Assembly (NCBI GenBank): GCA_947497245.1
Contig: CANMFO010000002.1
Span: 372,001-436,000, forward strand
DNA from: an uncultured Flavobacteriaceae bacterium
GTDB lineage: Bacteria > Bacteroidota > Bacteroidia > Flavobacteriales > Flavobacteriaceae
Length of the DNA stretch: 64,000 bases
Direction of reading: 5' to 3'
Of the stretch, positions 62,857 to 64,000 are shown piece after piece. A model generated the notes under the pieces. The model was given only the letters and a program-made list of their open reading frames with translations, was not told the DNA's origin and searched no databases. Positions within the stretch are counted from its first letter, which is position 1. The number at the start of each line of letters is the position of its first letter. The position numbers and the translations under genes are program-made.

Positions 62857-62940
62857 TACTCGAGGCGGGACTTGAACCCGCACGGCCTAATGGCCATTGG
62901 ATTTTAAGTCCAACGTGTCTACCAATTCCACCACTCGAGC
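62857..62940 (-). tRNA. tRNA-Leu (anticodon TAA)
   Basis: The minus strand reads GCTCGAGTGGTGG at the 5' end and CTCGAGT plus A at the 3' end, giving a closed acceptor stem with one G-U pair. The anticodon arm TTGGA-CTTAAAA-TCCAA contains TAA. The variable arm is long, as for leucine tRNAs, and the T arm has GGGTTCAAGTCCC. CCA is not encoded. Length 84 bases. Confidence 0.95.
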
Positions 62941-62964
62941 CAATGGTCAAAAAAGCTATTGGAA

Positions 62965-62990
62965 CAAAAAAACGCCGGCAAGCGGCGTTC
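62965..62990 (-). terminator. Terminator between tRNA-Gly and tRNA-Leu
   Basis: On the minus strand AACGCC-GCTTGCC-GGCGTT is followed by TTTTTTG, a standard intrinsic terminator just after tRNA-Gly. Downstream of it, as after the tRNA-Leu terminator, lies the same GTTCC sequence. Confidence 0.7.
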
Positions 62991-62993
62991 GCA

Positions 62994-63069
62994 TGGAGCG
63001 AAAAACGGGATTCGAACCCGCGACCTCCACCTTGGCAAGGTGGCGCTCTACCAACTGAGCTATTTTCGC
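62994..63069 (-). tRNA. tRNA-Gly (anticodon GCC)
   Basis: The minus strand begins GCGAAAATAGCTCAGTTGG, and the acceptor stem closes with TTTTCGC. The anticodon arm CCACC-TTGCCAA-GGTGG contains GCC, and the T arm has GGGTTCGAATCCC. The discriminator is T and the CCA end is encoded (62994-62996). Confidence 0.96.
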
Positions 63070-63189
63070 ATGATGATGAACTTCGCATCGATGGGTGATG
63101 CGGATGCAAATTTAATACAATTCTGTAAAAGGCAAAGAAAATTTTGACAAAAGAACCAAAGGCGCAAAGGACCCTACAAAGCTACAAAT

Positions 63190-64000
63190 TCAAGAGCTGG
63201 CTTTCTTGTTTTTCGTAAGCAGGCGTTTAATTTCGTTAAGCTTCATCAGGGCTTCCACGGGGGTAAGGGTGTTGATGTCCAAATGGGTTATTTCCTCCTT
63301 GATCTGTTCCAAAAGGGGATCGTCCAGGTTGAAGAAGCTCAGCTGCATTTCATTTTGGACGGAATGTAGCTTGTCGGTAAGTTCCTCGCTGGAATGTGAT
63401 TTTTCGAGTTTTTTGAGAATTTTATTGGCCTTGTGGATGACTTGTTGGGGCATGCCGGCCATTTTTGCCACATGGATTCCGAAGCTGTGCTCACTTCCCC
63501 CTGGACTTAATTTTCGCAGAAAGAGTACGTTGTCCTTGAGCTCTTTGACCGAGACGTTGAAGTTTTTGATACGTTCAAAAGTGGTCGCCATCTCGTTCAG
63601 TTCATGGTAGTGGGTGGCGAACAGTGTCTTGGCCCGGGCGGGATGCTCGTGAAGGTATTCGGAAATGGCCCATGCTATCGAAATACCGTCATAGGTGCTG
63701 GTACCGCGCCCGATCTCATCGAGCAATACCAAGCTCCGTTCGCTGAGGTTGTTCAGGATGGAGGCCGTTTCGTTCATCTCGACCATAAAGGTCGATTCGC
63801 CCATGGAAATATTGTCACTGGCCCCGACCCGGGTGAAGATTTTGTCAACACAGCCAATATTGGCCGATTCGGCGGGAATAAAACTGCCCATCTGCGCCAG
63901 GAGCACGATCAGGGCCGTTTGCCGGAGTATGGCAGACTTACCGCTCATATTGGGTCCGGTGATCATAATGATCTGTTGGTCTTCCCGGTTGAGCAGAACA
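63190..64000 (-). CDS. mutS: DNA mismatch repair protein MutS, C-terminal part (5' truncated by window edge)
   Basis: The open frame runs off the right edge; the visible 270 residues are the ATPase and helix-turn-helix end of Mut[36 protein letters not shown] has the Walker A motif, [16 protein letters not shown] the family signature, [24 protein letters not shown] the Walker B region, and FATHYHEL the following His. The C-terminal dimerisation helices end in [12 protein letters not shown]. MutS recognises DNA mismatches and starts repair with MutL. Nothing is unusual in the visible part. Confidence 0.97.
   Translation of the reverse strand, partial: VLLNREDQQIIMITGPNMSGKSAILRQTALIVLLAQMGSFIPAESANIGCVDKIFTRVGASDNISMGESTFMVEMNETASILNNLSERSLVLLDEIGRGTSTYDGISIAWAISEYLHEHPARAKTLFATHYHELNEMATTFERIKNFNVSVKELKDNVLFLRKLSPGGSEHSFGIHVAKMAGMPQQVIHKANKILKKLEKSHSSEELTDKLHSVQNEMQLSFFNLDDPLLEQIKEEITHLDINTLTPVEALMKLNEIKRLLTKNKKASS

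Noticed and set aside
1-64000. Insertion sequences, prophage, CRISPR arrays, integrative elements
   Set aside because: No transposase, integrase, repeat-spacer array or attachment-site pair was seen; the two tRNA genes have no flanking duplicated 3' ends within the window.

Overview
The window is a stretch of chromosome from a marine-type Flavobacteriia (Bacteroidota). The evidence is a gliding/type IX secretion triad at the left edge, Bacteroidota promoter boxes (TAnnTTTG), weak Shine-Dalgarno sites, Tat-exported Gfo/Idh/MocA proteins, and a large set of sulfatases beside sugar-acid catabolic genes. Base composition by eye is moderately GC-rich for the class. I see no transposase, integrase, phage gene or CRISPR array, and no SusC/SusD pair.

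Left edge (1-5232): the end of a large secreted protein with a gliding-motility C-terminal domain, then PorP/SprF and an OmpA/PD40 protein. Minus strand 5321-9064: a divergent Nramp-like transporter, a SanA/YdcF-like protein and a sulfatase.

Sulfated-glycan region (7493-23069): four sulfatases, a Tat-exported Gfo/Idh/MocA oxidoreductase, an AraC regulator with a repeated operator-like motif, a DUF1549/DUF1553 lipoprotein with two CxxCH haem motifs and a LamG insert, its DUF1501 partner, and an NHL propeller.

Sugar catabolism region (23352-44803): a minus-strand operon (Zn-dehydrogenase, UxaA, UxaB, lactonase, SDR, FucP-type permease) reads best as uptake and oxidation of L-galactose (or L-fucose) to 2-keto-3-deoxygluconate (KDG). 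A divergent AraC regulator sits beside it. On the plus strand are a second Zn-dehydrogenase, an esterase, a PhyH dioxygenase, a sulfatase, a GH31 glycosidase, KDG kinase, KDPG aldolase, another sulfatase, a third dehydrogenase and KduD. Together they can carry KDG to pyruvate and glyceraldehyde-3-phosphate. A motif close to AAAATAGGGTATCAA upstream of several of these units suggests one regulon.

Housekeeping-like region (44835-54976, minus strand): ArsR/SRPBCC pair with a clear operator, a small conserved protein, an acyl-CoA dehydrogenase, AraC regulators, an S41 peptidase-like protein, a ketopantoate-reductase-like protein, a membrane protein and a quinone-oxidoreductase-like protein.

Right region (55369-62549, minus strand): a probable 3-keto-glycoside system (Gfo/Idh/MocA dehydrogenase plus a HEAT protein carrying two DUF1080 domains), preceded by an unusual membrane-spanning protein with an outer LamG domain and an inner SARP/BTAD-like DNA-binding region. 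The window ends with tRNA-Leu, tRNA-Gly and the 3' part of mutS.
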